Assembly: GCA_024695565.1 (NCBI GenBank)
Contig: JAILHX010000084.1
Location: 1 to 44,320, forward strand
DNA from: Saccharofermentans sp.
GTDB taxonomy: Bacteria; Bacillota_A; Clostridia; Saccharofermentanales; Saccharofermentanaceae
DNA: 44,320 nt
Direction of reading: 5' to 3'
Under the pieces are notes generated by a model. The model made no database searches, was not told where the DNA came from, and saw only the letters and a program-made list of their open reading frames with translations. The stretch's first letter is position 1, and each line of letters opens with the position of its first letter. This document shows, in pieces, positions 1 through 9,385 of the stretch. A program made the position numbers and the translations under genes.

Positions 1-1
1 T

Positions 2-2365
2 GCCATGTTGATGCCGGTGCTGACTTCTTGTAAGTCAGGTAAGCTGGGAAGCAATGTAGTAAAAGCAGATGACCCCTGGTTTGAAACGACCAGGTTCGAA
101 CTTGCTCATGACCTCGGACAGTATGACTCGCTCGGCGCTTCGTATGAAATATGTGCGAACAATGACAACGTGTTTTTCCTGTATTGCTTTTCCAAAGATT
201 TGTGGGCTACCTCGAAAACAGTTATCGATACTTATGATTTCGATGGCAATAAGGTTAACCGTACTTATGTATCGTATCCCGATGATGTTAAGATCGCTCA
301 AATCTATACTCTTCATGCGGATCCTGAAGGAAAAACCATCAATGCGGTAGTTGATCTCTGGTCTGATACTGAATATGGTCCGACGTTTATAGATATAGAT
401 ACTGAGACCGGAGAGGTATCAAACATTAAGAGGATCATTAATGATGAGACTAAGATGGTAATAAAAGAATACGGCTATATGTTTTTCTCCAATGCGGGAT
501 CTTATTTTTTGGCGTTTTCGAGGATCCCGCGTAGTATCAGTGGTACTGATACTCCATATCAACTGTTATTGTTCAGGGACTCTGAGTTTGTATGTGAACT
601 TGATGTGTCTACTACGAACATCAGAGAGTTTTATGACGGCTTCTCGATAGATGAATCTGCAAATTCACTGTATGTGGCAGGACTTGAAGATGCTGATAAT
701 GTGAGTGCGGAATTCGATTTGCAGACAGGAGCGCTTAAGAGCAAAACTTCTTTTGCGGAGATGGGTGATAATAAAATCAATTTTTCTGAATATACTGCAA
801 CTTCTGATGGCGATATGTGTAAGATGGATTCTCTCGGAAATGTCATGAAGATCAATCTAAGCACCATGACTCCTGTGACGATGGTTGAAAACAGCTGGTA
901 CAATCCGCTTTTTCATCAGGTAGCCACAGGTGATGAGACATTTAGTGACCGTTATTATAATTCCAAGATCTTAAGCAGTAATGAAGACAGAACTGTCATC
1001 CATGAAGTAGAAGTTTTATTTTACGGAATAGACGATTACAGCCGCTCAGAATACATTACGGTAATCTCGAGAGTTGATACGAATCCGAATGCGGGCAAAG
1101 AGATAATCGAATTGGCACTTCCGCCTAATTCGGTCATATCAGAATATCTGGCAAAAGCCATATATGAATTTAATAGGACAGATGATGAATACCTGATCAG
1201 AATATGGAGCAAGTATAATACCGGATTGACAATAGGCAGAACGCTTGCAGCGGTCAGCGAGGATGACCAGAAAATCTATGAGATGATACAGGACCTCAAA
1301 GGCGATGAGGCTCCTGACCTTGCCATAAGCATCCAGCAGAATTATGCGATGCGTGACGATGTCTTTATGGACATGACCGGATTCCTTGACCAGGAAATTC
1401 TGGACAAGCAGTTCACCAATATCATCGAAGCCGGAAAGATATACGGCAAGCTCTATTTTCTGCCTGTAACAATTGAGATAGAAGGAATGGTTACAAATTT
1501 AGAACTAATAGAAGATGGTAGCGTCGGAATTACTTTCGATGAATACGACAAGATGATAGAAGAATACATGTACGGTTATTCACCTTACGATTATCCGAAC
1601 TCGAGATCCTATAACAGGAACTCTTTTATCCTGTCCTGCATTGACACAAAAAGTGCCATCGAAGGTGAGAGCGTCAACTTCGGAACGGATCAGTTCCGTA
1701 CCGCTGTCGAATATGCATCTGACAAGTTCACGTACGAAGATGAAAACAGTACTCCAGTGGAATATATAATGGACTACAACAGGAACAGGGGCGAATGCTA
1801 TTACAAGAAGATAAGTTATTATCTTGATTTTGTTCATGCCTGCTGCAAGTCCGGTGGAGATTATAAGATCATCGGGACACCTTCCGTAGATGCATCCGGA
1901 CCGAGGTTTAAAGCCCTTGAGACCATATCCGTAGCTGCTAATACCGATATGGAAGAAGGCTGCAGGAAGTTTATAAATTACCTTTTCTCCGGTGTCGCAT
2001 TCAGTAATGATGCTTGCGAATTCTGGGATATTGTGACTAATAAAGAAGTCATGGCCAGGAATGTTGATGCCCTGACGATCCGCAACAACGTTGCCTTTGA
2101 GGAGCTCGAGATGAAGAAACAGGTCGGTGCCATAATGCAGACCGGAGGCGCTGAAAAGGCATATGGTGATAAGCTTGCGACAGATGAGATGCGTGATAGC
2201 TTCTTAAGCAGCATGGCAACGATCTCAACCTACTATTACGAAGATCACAGGATCGTGGAGTTCGTTTTGGAAGAGCTGGCGCCTTACTATGCAGGTGACA
2301 GGTCTCTTGATGAAGCCATAACCATATTAGATGACAGGGTAACCAGATATATCAGGGAGATGTAA
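2..2365 (+). CDS. Large extracellular solute-binding-like lipoprotein, 5' end cut by the window
   Basis: The reading frame is open to the left edge. The first ATG in the window (position 5) lies only a few residues before a lipobox-like LTSC, which leaves no room for a charged signal-peptide n-region, so the true start is probably upstream. After the cysteine, about residues 20-360 are rich in short beta-strand and Asp-containing repeats (for example FIDIDTETGEV and AEFDLQTGAL), which suggests a propeller-like domain. From about residue 370 to the end the protein resembles family 1 extracellular solute-binding proteins, with YLAKAIYEFNRTDDEYLIRI near the start of that part and a GKLYFLPVTIEIEGMVTN stretch. 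At 786 visible residues it is far longer than the usual 400-500 for a binding protein. No transporter gene is adjacent; the next gene is convergent. The substrate is unknown. The lipoprotein assignment is likely, the domain split is inference. Confidence 0.7.
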   Translation, partial: AMLMPVLTSCKSGKLGSNVVKADDPWFETTRFELAHDLGQYDSLGASYEICANNDNVFFLYCFSKDLWATSKTVIDTYDFDGNKVNRTYVSYPDDVKIAQIYTLHADPEGKTINAVVDLWSDTEYGPTFIDIDTETGEVSNIKRIINDETKMVIKEYGYMFFSNAGSYFLAFSRIPRSISGTDTPYQLLLFRDSEFVCELDVSTTNIREFYDGFSIDESANSLYVAGLEDADNVSAEFDLQTGALKSKTSFAEMGDNKINFSEYTATSDGDMCKMDSLGNVMKINLSTMTPVTMVENSWYNPLFHQVATGDETFSDRYYNSKILSSNEDRTVIHEVEVLFYGIDDYSRSEYITVISRVDTNPNAGKEIIELALPPNSVISEYLAKAIYEFNRTDDEYLIRIWSKYNTGLTIGRTLAAVSEDDQKIYEMIQDLKGDEAPDLAISIQQNYAMRDDVFMDMTGFLDQEILDKQFTNIIEAGKIYGKLYFLPVTIEIEGMVTNLELIEDGSVGITFDEYDKMIEEYMYGYSPYDYPNSRSYNRNSFILSCIDTKSAIEGESVNFGTDQFRTAVEYASDKFTYEDENSTPVEYIMDYNRNRGECYYKKISYYLDFVHACCKSGGDYKIIGTPSVDASGPRFKALETISVAANTDMEEGCRKFINYLFSGVAFSNDACEFWDIVTNKEVMARNVDALTIRNNVAFEELEMKKQVGAIMQTGGAEKAYGDKLATDEMRDSFLSSMATISTYYYEDHRIVEFVLEELAPYYAGDRSLDEAITILDDRVTRYIREM

Positions 2366-2376
2366 CTTAAGGTAGG

Positions 2377-3408
2377 TCAGGCGACTCCGATAAATCTCAA
2401 TAAGCTTGCGATAAACACGTAGAGGAAATCAACGATTCCTGCTGCAACTACGAGTGCCAGCCAGACACGCTTTACGGAAAAGCCCCTGTTCTTGCGGAGC
2501 TCATCGTGCAGCGGTGTTGTGATGCTCTTGAAGAGAATGATCTTCTTTTTGGTAAGTCTTCCGACAGTGATCTTGATGATTGAGATTCCGCCGTCACAGA
2601 GGAACGGAAGTCCGACAAGAAGATAAATGAACGGGATACGGCAGTACATAGCAAAGAATGCGATAAAGAATCCCAGAGATCTTGAACCCGCATCGCCCAT
2701 CAGCATTTTCGAAGGATTGAAATTGAAGAGGAGGTATGCGAAGAGCGCAGGAACGAAGACTGCCGCAAGGATGATCGCATTGCCGTCAAACAGTGAGTTC
2801 GCCAGGAATGCGAGAAGAAGTGTCGTAAGGATAGAGATAAGAGAGAGCGTGCCTGACAATCCGTCGATGCCGTCCGTGGCATTGGTCGCATTGATGGACA
2901 CTACGAAAAGGATCACCGCGAGAATGTAGTAGAGGACGGGATGGATATCAAAATATGTGCCCGTCATCGCGATATAGATGCGTGTTCCGAAGAAGTGAAC
3001 GCAGATGAAAGCTCCGATAAGTGATACTACGACGTCCAGCGCGCCCTTGATATATTCGTTCCAGGCAGTCTTGGATCTGTCGTCAAGCCACCCTGTGACC
3101 ATCTCGGCAAGGACTGCGAGAAGTCCGAATCCCAGACCCGTTACAACGTTGCCTGCCTCAAAAAAGGCTTTGTCTGACGTAACAGGATTGAAGAAAAAAC
3201 ACAAAACGGCTGAAACAACCAGGAATACAAGTGTGAAGTAGAAGCCTACGCCTGTGGGCTTGCCGATGTTTACCTCTGAACCCTGGGCAAATTTACGTCC
3301 GCGGTCGTGGCCTAAGATCAAGCCCTCGCCGGGCAGGAACTTAAGAAGAACGAATGTAATGGCAAAGCCTAATACAAAGCCGACAGCCATTTTTATGAAG
3401 AAATCCAT
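2377..3408 (-). CDS. mraY: MraY-family phospho-N-acetylmuramoyl-pentapeptide transferase
   Basis: This 343-residue polytopic membrane enzyme belongs to the polyprenyl-phosphate N-acetylhexosamine-1-phosphate transferase family; MraY makes lipid I for peptidoglycan on the inner face of the membrane. Visible motifs are the DDRSK pair of aspartates (D109-D110), NATNATDGIDGL (about 173-184), GDAGSRSLG with D239, and a C-terminal TPLHDELRKNRGFS that replaces the classical PLHHHFE; variants of this last motif are common in Clostridia. About ten hydrophobic segments are present and the length is normal for the family. GAGG lies 9 nt before the ATG. The gene stands alone, outside a division and cell wall cluster, and converges on the lipoprotein gene with an 11-nt gap. 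A related family member acting on another sugar cannot be excluded. Confidence 0.75.
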   Translation of the reverse strand: MDFFIKMAVGFVLGFAITFVLLKFLPGEGLILGHDRGRKFAQGSEVNIGKPTGVGFYFTLVFLVVSAVLCFFFNPVTSDKAFFEAGNVVTGLGFGLLAVLAEMVTGWLDDRSKTAWNEYIKGALDVVVSLIGAFICVHFFGTRIYIAMTGTYFDIHPVLYYILAVILFVVSINATNATDGIDGLSGTLSLISILTTLLLAFLANSLFDGNAIILAAVFVPALFAYLLFNFNPSKMLMGDAGSRSLGFFIAFFAMYCRIPFIYLLVGLPFLCDGGISIIKITVGRLTKKKIILFKSITTPLHDELRKNRGFSVKRVWLALVVAAGIVDFLYVFIASLLRFIGVA

Positions 3409-3566
3409 TAATCAGAGCCTCACACTTGTGGTTTATGTAACGAAAAGCATTATACCCTAATAAGATAATCAATAAAAATGTCAAATCATTCAATAAATGT
3501 ATCTATACGCTCGTAGTAGTTGGCTAAATGTGTTAACATATTTTCTTGTTATAAGGAGTATTAGCT

Positions 3567-5312
3567 ATGGATTACAAAGATTTGATCGCTTCTAATTTGG
3601 CAGGAATTACAGGTCTTGATAAGGACCAGGTATTCGGACTTATAGAGATACCGCCCAAGCTCGAGATGGGTGATTACGCATTCCCTTGTTTTGTGCTCGC
3701 GAAAACACTTCACAAGGCTCCGCCCATGATCGCTAACGAGCTTAAGGACAACCCGGAGCTTACAAATGGCTTTAACGGCGCAGTTACCGTTGATACGGCA
3801 GGCCCTTATGTTAATTTCAGGATCGATAAGGGTATCCTTGCCAAGTCGATCGTCTCGGAGATCATTTCTGAAGGCGACCAGTACGGCAATCAGAACTTAG
3901 GCGATGGAAAGAACGTCATCATCGAGTTCTCATCCCCAAATATCGCAAAGCCTTTCCACGTAGGCCATGCGTTTACAACGATCCTCGGAAATTCGCTTTC
4001 CAATATCTATTCAAGACTCGGATACAACGTCATCAGATTCAACCACCTGGGCGACTACGGCACGCAGTTCGGTAAGCTCATCACGGCTTACAGACTCTGG
4101 GGTGACGAGCAGGCTATGCAGGAGAACCCAATCGACGAGCTTACCAGGATATATGTTAAGTTCCACGACGAGTGTAAAGTCAGCGAAGAGCGCGAGAAGG
4201 AACTTGAAGATACGGCAAGAGACAACTTCAGGAAGCTCGAAGAGGGTGAGGAAGAGGAAGTTGCCCTCTGGAAGCGTTTCCGTGACTTAAGCCTTGAGGT
4301 TTTCGAGAAGACATATAAGAGAATGGGCATCAAGTTCGATAACTATAACGGTGAGTCCTTCTATTCATCCAGGATTCCTGCTGTTGTAGAGATGCTCGAG
4401 GAAAAGGGCCTTTTGGAAGAGAGCGAAGGCGCCAAGGTCGTTAAGCTCGACGAAGAAGGCCTTCCTCCGTGCCTCGTAGTCAAGAGCGACGGAACGACGA
4501 TCTATGCTTCAAGAGACCTTGCAGCAGTGCTCTACAGACACGAAGAATTCAACTTCTATAAGAATATCTACGTCGTAGGACTTCCGCAGCAGCTGCACTT
4601 CAAACAGGTTTTCGCAGTCCTCAAGAAGGCAGGCTACGACTTCGCAGATGACTGCGTACACGTAGGCTTCGGACTTCTGAAGTTCAAGGATAACACGGCA
4701 TTCTCAACACGCGCCGGCAACATTATTAAGCTCGACGATTTTCTTGACAAGACAACGGAAAAGACCGCTGAGATCATCAGGAAGAACAGCGAACTTCGTG
4801 GCGGCGACATGACAGACGAGCAGATCGCCGAAGTATCTGAAGTTGTAGGCCTCGGTGCCGTTACATACACATATCTCAAGGCAGGAAGGGAGAAGGACAT
4901 CTTCTTCGACTGGGACGATATGCTCGACTTCGAGGGCGATACGGCTCCTTACCTCATCTACACATATGCGAGGATCAAGTCTATCCTCCGCAAGGCCGCT
5001 GATCAGGGCTTTGCAGGCAATATCGATTCAGCAGATAAGCTCACTGCAGAAGACGAGTATGCGGTAATCAGAAGCCTTGCTGACTTCAAGGATTCCGTAG
5101 TTAAGGCAGCAGAGAGCTATGAACCCTTCATGATCTCACGCCAGATATCTCTTATCGCCAGAAACTTCAACCGTTTCTACAACAATTCGAGGATCTTAAA
5201 CTGCGACAGCGAAGAGCTCAGGGACGCGAGACTCAAGCTCTGCGAAGCTGTCAGCGACTGCATTAAGTCAGGACTTGATATGCTCGGGATCGGCGTAGTC
5301 GAGAAGATGTAA
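3567..5312 (+). CDS. argS: Arginyl-tRNA synthetase (class I)
   Basis: This cytoplasmic enzyme charges tRNA-Arg. The 581 residues match the usual family length. An N-terminal additional domain (about 1-110) precedes the Rossmann fold with the HIGH signature seen as HVGH in SSPNIAKPFHVGHAF. The KMSK region is the relaxed FSTRAGN form typical of ArgS, and the C-terminal DALR anticodon-binding domain follows (about 460-581). The start is fixed by AAGGAG 10 nt before the ATG at 3567. It is the first gene of a probable run argS-pepF-rsmF-rdgB; the next gene begins 14 nt after its stop. The 158-bp gap upstream, shared divergently with mraY, shows no T-box that I can recognise. Confidence 0.96.
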   Translation: MDYKDLIASNLAGITGLDKDQVFGLIEIPPKLEMGDYAFPCFVLAKTLHKAPPMIANELKDNPELTNGFNGAVTVDTAGPYVNFRIDKGILAKSIVSEIISEGDQYGNQNLGDGKNVIIEFSSPNIAKPFHVGHAFTTILGNSLSNIYSRLGYNVIRFNHLGDYGTQFGKLITAYRLWGDEQAMQENPIDELTRIYVKFHDECKVSEEREKELEDTARDNFRKLEEGEEEEVALWKRFRDLSLEVFEKTYKRMGIKFDNYNGESFYSSRIPAVVEMLEEKGLLEESEGAKVVKLDEEGLPPCLVVKSDGTTIYASRDLAAVLYRHEEFNFYKNIYVVGLPQQLHFKQVFAVLKKAGYDFADDCVHVGFGLLKFKDNTAFSTRAGNIIKLDDFLDKTTEKTAEIIRKNSELRGGDMTDEQIAEVSEVVGLGAVTYTYLKAGREKDIFFDWDDMLDFEGDTAPYLIYTYARIKSILRKAADQGFAGNIDSADKLTAEDEYAVIRSLADFKDSVVKAAESYEPFMISRQISLIARNFNRFYNNSRILNCDSEELRDARLKLCEAVSDCIKSGLDMLGIGVVEKM

Positions 5313-5326
5313 CAGAAAGGCAGATT

Positions 5327-7039
5327 ATGGATAACACTGCAAACAGCTCAGTACCGGATTTTAAGGACTTAAACTACACAAGACCGGATCTTGATAAGTT
5401 TACAGCGACCGTTCAGAACGTAAGACTGAGGCTCATGACCGCCAAGACTATCGAGACGGCTGATGAAGCACTTGGTGAATACGAGATTGCGATAAGCTCA
5501 TTCGATACCCAGTATGCGCTCTGTCAGATCCTTCACGACCTTGATACTTCCAATGAGTTCTATAACAACGAGATGGAGTTTTTCGATGAGGCTTCAGCAA
5601 GAGTCCAGGAACTCTCATCCGCAGTCTTATCAGGACTTCTAACCTGCCCGTGCGCAGACCTGCTCAAGGTCAAGTACGGCAGCATGATCTTCCGCAAGGC
5701 TAAGAACCAGAAGGAGATCATCTCCAGCGAAGTTATCGAAGATCTGACGGAAGAATCCAGACTCGAGAACGAGTATGCGCAGAAGCAGTCTGAAGCTGAG
5801 ATCTCATTCGGCAAGAAGAATCTCAACCTAAGCCTTATCCAGCCTTATCTCGAATCAACGGACAGGAGCGTCAGAAGAGAAGCCTGCAAGGCGATTGACG
5901 CTTACTACATGTCCCGCAAAGAGACTTACGACAAGATCTACGACGACCTGGTCAAGACCAGGACACAAATCGCTAAGACGCTCGGTTATAACAGTTTTAC
6001 CGAGCTCGGTTATAAGCGCATGGAGCGCTACGACTATAACAGGGAAGACGTTGCGGTATTTAGAGAGAACATCAAGCGTTACATCGTTCCTCTCACGGTC
6101 CAGATCAGAAAGCTCCAGCAGGAGAGACTTGGCGTTGATGAACTGATGTTCCACGATCTGCCGTGTCTTTTTGCGGACGGCAACCCCACTCCCGTTATAA
6201 GCAAGGCAACATATAAGGAAGCTGCAGGTGAGTTCTTCAGGAAGATCTTAGGCGCTTCGCCCAGCTTCTTCGATGTCCTGACAGACCACGGTTATACCGA
6301 TCTTCTCTCAAGACCTCTTAAGTCCACCGGCGGTTACTGCATGTATCTTGAAGATTACTGCATCCCGTTTATCTTCATGAACGGCAACGGCACATTTGAT
6401 GACGTTGCGACTGTGGTCCACGAAGGCGGTCACGCTTATGCAGCCCTCGCAGGCGCTGAATCTTCGCCTTTTGTGGAATGTCTGTCTCCTACGCTTGAGA
6501 CATGCGAGATCCACTCGACATCCATGGAATACATGTCTTATCCGTTCATGGATATCTTCTACGGCAACCGTGCCGAACAGTACTGTGAGCTCCACATGAC
6601 TGAGGGACTGCTGTTCCTGCCTTACGGATGCATGGTGGATGAGTTCCAGCACATCGTATACGATAATCCGGACATGACTCCCGCAGAGCGCCATGAGGCA
6701 TGGAAGAAGCTCGAAGAGACATACCAGCCCTTCATCAGGTACGATGAGAACGAGACACCGTTCCACGCCATGGGCGGCGCCTGGATGAAGAAGGATCACA
6801 TCTTTACGACCCCGTTCTATTATATCGATTACTGTCTCTCGCAGATCTGCGCTCTTGAGCTTTGGGAAGAGTCCACCATGGACATGAAGACGGCTCTCGA
6901 GAAGTACAATACGCTCTGCCAGCTTGGCGGCAGCGATACATTCCTGAATCTCATTAAGAAGTCCGGTATCGAATCGCCGTTCAAGGTCGATGTCATCAAG
7001 CGTCTGGCGTTCAGATGCGCGGATTTCCTTAATCTGTGA
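5327..7039 (+). CDS. pepF: M3-family oligoendopeptidase (PepF-like)
   Basis: This is a cytoplasmic zinc metallopeptidase that degrades oligopeptides. The HExxH zinc site is HEGGH at residues 365-369 (VATVVHEGGHAYA), followed about 25 residues later by the glutamate-containing ETCEIHSTSMEYM helix that supplies the third ligand, as in M3 peptidases. The length of 570 is normal. AAAGG lies 6 nt before the ATG. The gene sits 14 nt after argS and 7 nt before the rRNA methyltransferase gene, so co-transcription is likely; the neighbours are unrelated housekeeping genes. Confidence is high for the family and lower for the exact gene symbol. Confidence 0.9.
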   Translation: MDNTANSSVPDFKDLNYTRPDLDKFTATVQNVRLRLMTAKTIETADEALGEYEIAISSFDTQYALCQILHDLDTSNEFYNNEMEFFDEASARVQELSSAVLSGLLTCPCADLLKVKYGSMIFRKAKNQKEIISSEVIEDLTEESRLENEYAQKQSEAEISFGKKNLNLSLIQPYLESTDRSVRREACKAIDAYYMSRKETYDKIYDDLVKTRTQIAKTLGYNSFTELGYKRMERYDYNREDVAVFRENIKRYIVPLTVQIRKLQQERLGVDELMFHDLPCLFADGNPTPVISKATYKEAAGEFFRKILGASPSFFDVLTDHGYTDLLSRPLKSTGGYCMYLEDYCIPFIFMNGNGTFDDVATVVHEGGHAYAALAGAESSPFVECLSPTLETCEIHSTSMEYMSYPFMDIFYGNRAEQYCELHMTEGLLFLPYGCMVDEFQHIVYDNPDMTPAERHEAWKKLEETYQPFIRYDENETPFHAMGGAWMKKDHIFTTPFYYIDYCLSQICALELWEESTMDMKTALEKYNTLCQLGGSDTFLNLIKKSGIESPFKVDVIKRLAFRCADFLNL

Positions 7040-7046
7040 GGATCAG

Positions 7047-8477
7047 ATGATACTGCCCGAAGAATTTATCACTGAGATGAATGATTTCTTCTCCCGCTCC
7101 GGTACTGTTCCGCGTGAGGGATTCTACGAGAGCTTTGATAATGAACCTCTTAAGGGTATCAGGTTCTCGCGCTCGAAAAGCATCTCTGGGCAGCAGGAGA
7201 CAGAACTCTTAAGCGACATGAATGAATCCGTTGATCCTGTCTCATGGTGCGACGGCGGATACTACGTAAATAACGAACCCGGCGGCAAAGACCCGCTCTA
7301 TCACGCAGGCGTTTACTATCCCCAGGAACCTTCGGCAATGCTGCCGGCACAGGTAATGGCAGCAAAGCCCGGAGAGATCGTGCTTGACCTCTGCGCAGCA
7401 CCCGGCGGCAAGGCCTGCAGACTGGGCGAAGACATGAAGGGCAAGGGGATCCTGGTAGCAAACGAGATAAGCTTCGAGAGATCCAAAGCTCTGCTCCGCA
7501 ATATCGAGCGCTCGGGCATCGGCGGCCTGGTCATACTCAATGAAACGCCTGAGAATATCGCATCCAGGCTTCCTCTGTTCTTCGATAAGATCCTAATAGA
7601 TGCACCCTGCTCAGGCGAGGGCATGTTCAGAAGAGACAAAGGAGCTGCCAAAAGCTACATGAACTATGGCCCGAAGGTCTGTGTTCCACTTCAGGAATCC
7701 ATCCTCGAAGCTGCCGACAAATGCTTAAGAAAAGGCGGTTCCATAGTCTATTCGACCTGCACTTTCTGCGTTGACGAAGATGAGAACCAGATAGCTTCGT
7801 TCATCTCGCGTCACCCCGAATACCATGTAAAAGCCCATCCCGAGATAATGGGCGTAACTCACGCAGTTGAGGATTCGCTTCTGCCTGGTTCCATGAGGAT
7901 CTGGCCTCATATGTCCAGAGGCGACGGACACTTCTGCGTTCATCTGGTAAAAGGTGAAGAGAAGGACTTAAAGTCTGCTGAAGAATACCTGATAAAGGAC
8001 GTAACAGGTGCCAAAGACAAGTCGGCCGAAGCAGCTCTTAGTATGCTGGGCGAAGTTCTGTCTGACAAAGGCAGGGATGATCTATTAAGGTGCAGGCTCA
8101 TAAATCACGGAACGGGTCTTTTTAAGATGACGTTTGACGAGAAACTGTTCAAGGGCCTTAAAGTCGTAAAAACCGGACTTTACGTCGGTGATATAAAGCC
8201 CCTCAAGTCGGGTAAGAAGGTTTTCGAGCCCTCGAACAGCATAGCATTGTCACTTGGCAGAGAATCTGTAAGGGAAGAATCGTATCTGGCATTATCTAGA
8301 GACGACGACAGACTCACAAAATATTTAAGAGGTGAGACGATAGCCGTATCAGAATATGACGGACTTAAATCATCAGGCACTATCTTAGTCGGCATCGGCG
8401 ATTTCCCGCTTGGCTTTGCAAAGATCAACGGCAGCATGGCAAAAAATATGTATCCCAAAGCATGGAGGCTTATATGA
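7047..8477 (+). CDS. RsmF/NSUN-type RNA (cytosine-C5)-methyltransferase
   Basis: This is an S-adenosylmethionine-dependent RNA m5C methyltransferase of the NOL1/NOP2/Sun family, probably acting on 16S rRNA. The SAM-binding loop LDLCAAPGGKACRLG, the catalytic DAPCSGEGMFRRD with the PC motif, and the second catalytic cysteine in STCTF are all visible. A C-terminal part of about 180 residues resembles the extra domain of RsmF-type proteins. The frame can be opened earlier (6990) inside pepF, but ATG 7047 is preferred because GAGG ends 6 nt upstream and it follows the pepF stop. The stop overlaps the next start in an ATGA at 8474-8477, which suggests translational coupling. Confidence 0.88.
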   Translation: MILPEEFITEMNDFFSRSGTVPREGFYESFDNEPLKGIRFSRSKSISGQQETELLSDMNESVDPVSWCDGGYYVNNEPGGKDPLYHAGVYYPQEPSAMLPAQVMAAKPGEIVLDLCAAPGGKACRLGEDMKGKGILVANEISFERSKALLRNIERSGIGGLVILNETPENIASRLPLFFDKILIDAPCSGEGMFRRDKGAAKSYMNYGPKVCVPLQESILEAADKCLRKGGSIVYSTCTFCVDEDENQIASFISRHPEYHVKAHPEIMGVTHAVEDSLLPGSMRIWPHMSRGDGHFCVHLVKGEEKDLKSAEEYLIKDVTGAKDKSAEAALSMLGEVLSDKGRDDLLRCRLINHGTGLFKMTFDEKLFKGLKVVKTGLYVGDIKPLKSGKKVFEPSNSIALSLGRESVREESYLALSRDDDRLTKYLRGETIAVSEYDGLKSSGTILVGIGDFPLGFAKINGSMAKNMYPKAWRLI

Positions 8478-9082
8478 ACAACGAATTCAAACTCATTCTT
8501 GCAACTTCGAACAAGGACAAGGCAAGAGAGATCGCAGAGATATTAAGCGGTACCCCCTTTGTTGTTACGACAATGAAGGAAGAAGGCTACGATCCCGACA
8601 TCGTGGAAGACGGCAAGACATTTGAAGAAAACGCACTGAAGAAGGCCAGAGCCGTCCACGAGCTTGCCAAGGGCGCATACGTTATGGCTGACGACTCTGG
8701 GCTCTGCATCGACGCATTAGATGGCGCTCCGGGAATATATTCGGCAAGATTCTGCGGTGAGGATTCCACATATCCAGAGAAGTTTAAGAAAATCTTCGAG
8801 ATGCTGGCAGATGTCCCCGAAGAGAAGCGCACGGCAAAGTTCGTATGCAGCATCGCAGTCGTAAGACCTGATGGCTCCGAATTCACGGTAAGAGGTGAGA
8901 TTTGCGGCATCCTGCACGAGAAACCCATGGGAGACGGGGGATTTGGCTACGATCCTATCTTCTACGTTCCCGAGTTCGGCATGACGACTGCGCAGATGAC
9001 CAAGGAGCAGAAAAATTCCATCAGCCACAGAGGCAAGGCTTCGAGGGCAATGGCTGAGATCCTTAAGGCTGAAATCGGTTAA
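8474..9082 (+). CDS. rdgB: RdgB/HAM1 family XTP/dITP diphosphatase
   Basis: This enzyme hydrolyses non-canonical purine triphosphates (XTP, dITP, ITP) to monophosphates and keeps them out of DNA and RNA. Family motifs are LATSNKDKAREI at the N-terminus, the FEENALKKA helix, MADDSGLCIDALDGAPGIYSAR in the active site, GFGYDPIF, and a SHRGKA C-terminal motif. The 202-residue length is typical. An in-frame ATG at 8462 exists, but ATG 8474 has GGAGG 5 nt upstream (8464-8468) and overlaps the previous stop as ATGA, so it is chosen. It ends the argS run; the TGTACA repeat array begins about 20 nt after the stop and no classical terminator is seen. Confidence 0.95.
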   Translation: MNNEFKLILATSNKDKAREIAEILSGTPFVVTTMKEEGYDPDIVEDGKTFEENALKKARAVHELAKGAYVMADDSGLCIDALDGAPGIYSARFCGEDSTYPEKFKKIFEMLADVPEEKRTAKFVCSIAVVRPDGSEFTVRGEICGILHEKPMGDGGFGYDPIFYVPEFGMTTAQMTKEQKNSISHRGKASRAMAEILKAEIG

Positions 9083-9103
9083 TAATCTTGATTTGAGAGG
9101 TGA

Positions 9104-9345
9104 TATGTACAACCATTTGTACAGTGCTGCTGTACTTTTGCTGTACATATGCCCCTAAAAGCGCGATTTGTACAGCTGTTTGTACAGTACTGCCGCACAT
9201 TTGCTGTACAAATGCCCTCTAAAATGCGATTTGTACAAGTGCTTGTACAGCACTGCCGCACATTTGCTGTACAAATGCCCTCTAAAATGCGATTTGTACA
9301 GCTGTTTGTACAGCACTGCCGCACATTTGCTGTACAAACCGCCAC
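9104..9345. repeat. 63-bp tandem repeat array rich in TGTACA palindromes
   Basis: The gap from 9083 to 9488 holds no convincing gene. Three near-identical 63-bp units occupy 9166-9228, 9229-9291 and 9292 to about 9345 (the last one diverges at its end), preceded by a degenerate 62-bp unit at 9104-9165. Each unit carries TTTGTACA twice and then its reverse TGTACAAA; ATTTGTACAGC (9166-9176) can pair with GCTGTACAAAT (9203-9213) over 11 bp. Units 2 and 3 differ at only a few positions, showing recent duplication. The unit length divides by three, which opens long frames on both strands; these are treated as by-products. The role may be RNA structure at the 3' end of rdgB or a protein-binding array; neither is shown. 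Confidence 0.9.
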
Positions 9346-9385
9346 AGCAAGCAGGAATCAGGGCCGTTCATTATATTATTATTTA

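Noticed and set aside
3440..3500. mraY promoter from TTGACA and TATAAT on the minus strand
   Set aside because: Both boxes are present but 24 nt apart, too far for one promoter; left unannotated.
3409..3566. T-box leader of argS
   Set aside because: Only 158 bp, shared with the divergent mraY promoter; no T-box sequence or terminator pair recognised.
6308..6799. 163-residue open frame antisense to pepF
   Set aside because: Lies inside a well-conserved peptidase gene including its zinc site; a shadow frame.
8717..9148. 143-residue open frame antisense to rdgB
   Set aside because: Shadow of a clear RdgB gene that runs into the repeat array.
9104..9345. CRISPR array
   Set aside because: Units are contiguous with no unique spacers, and no cas genes are near.
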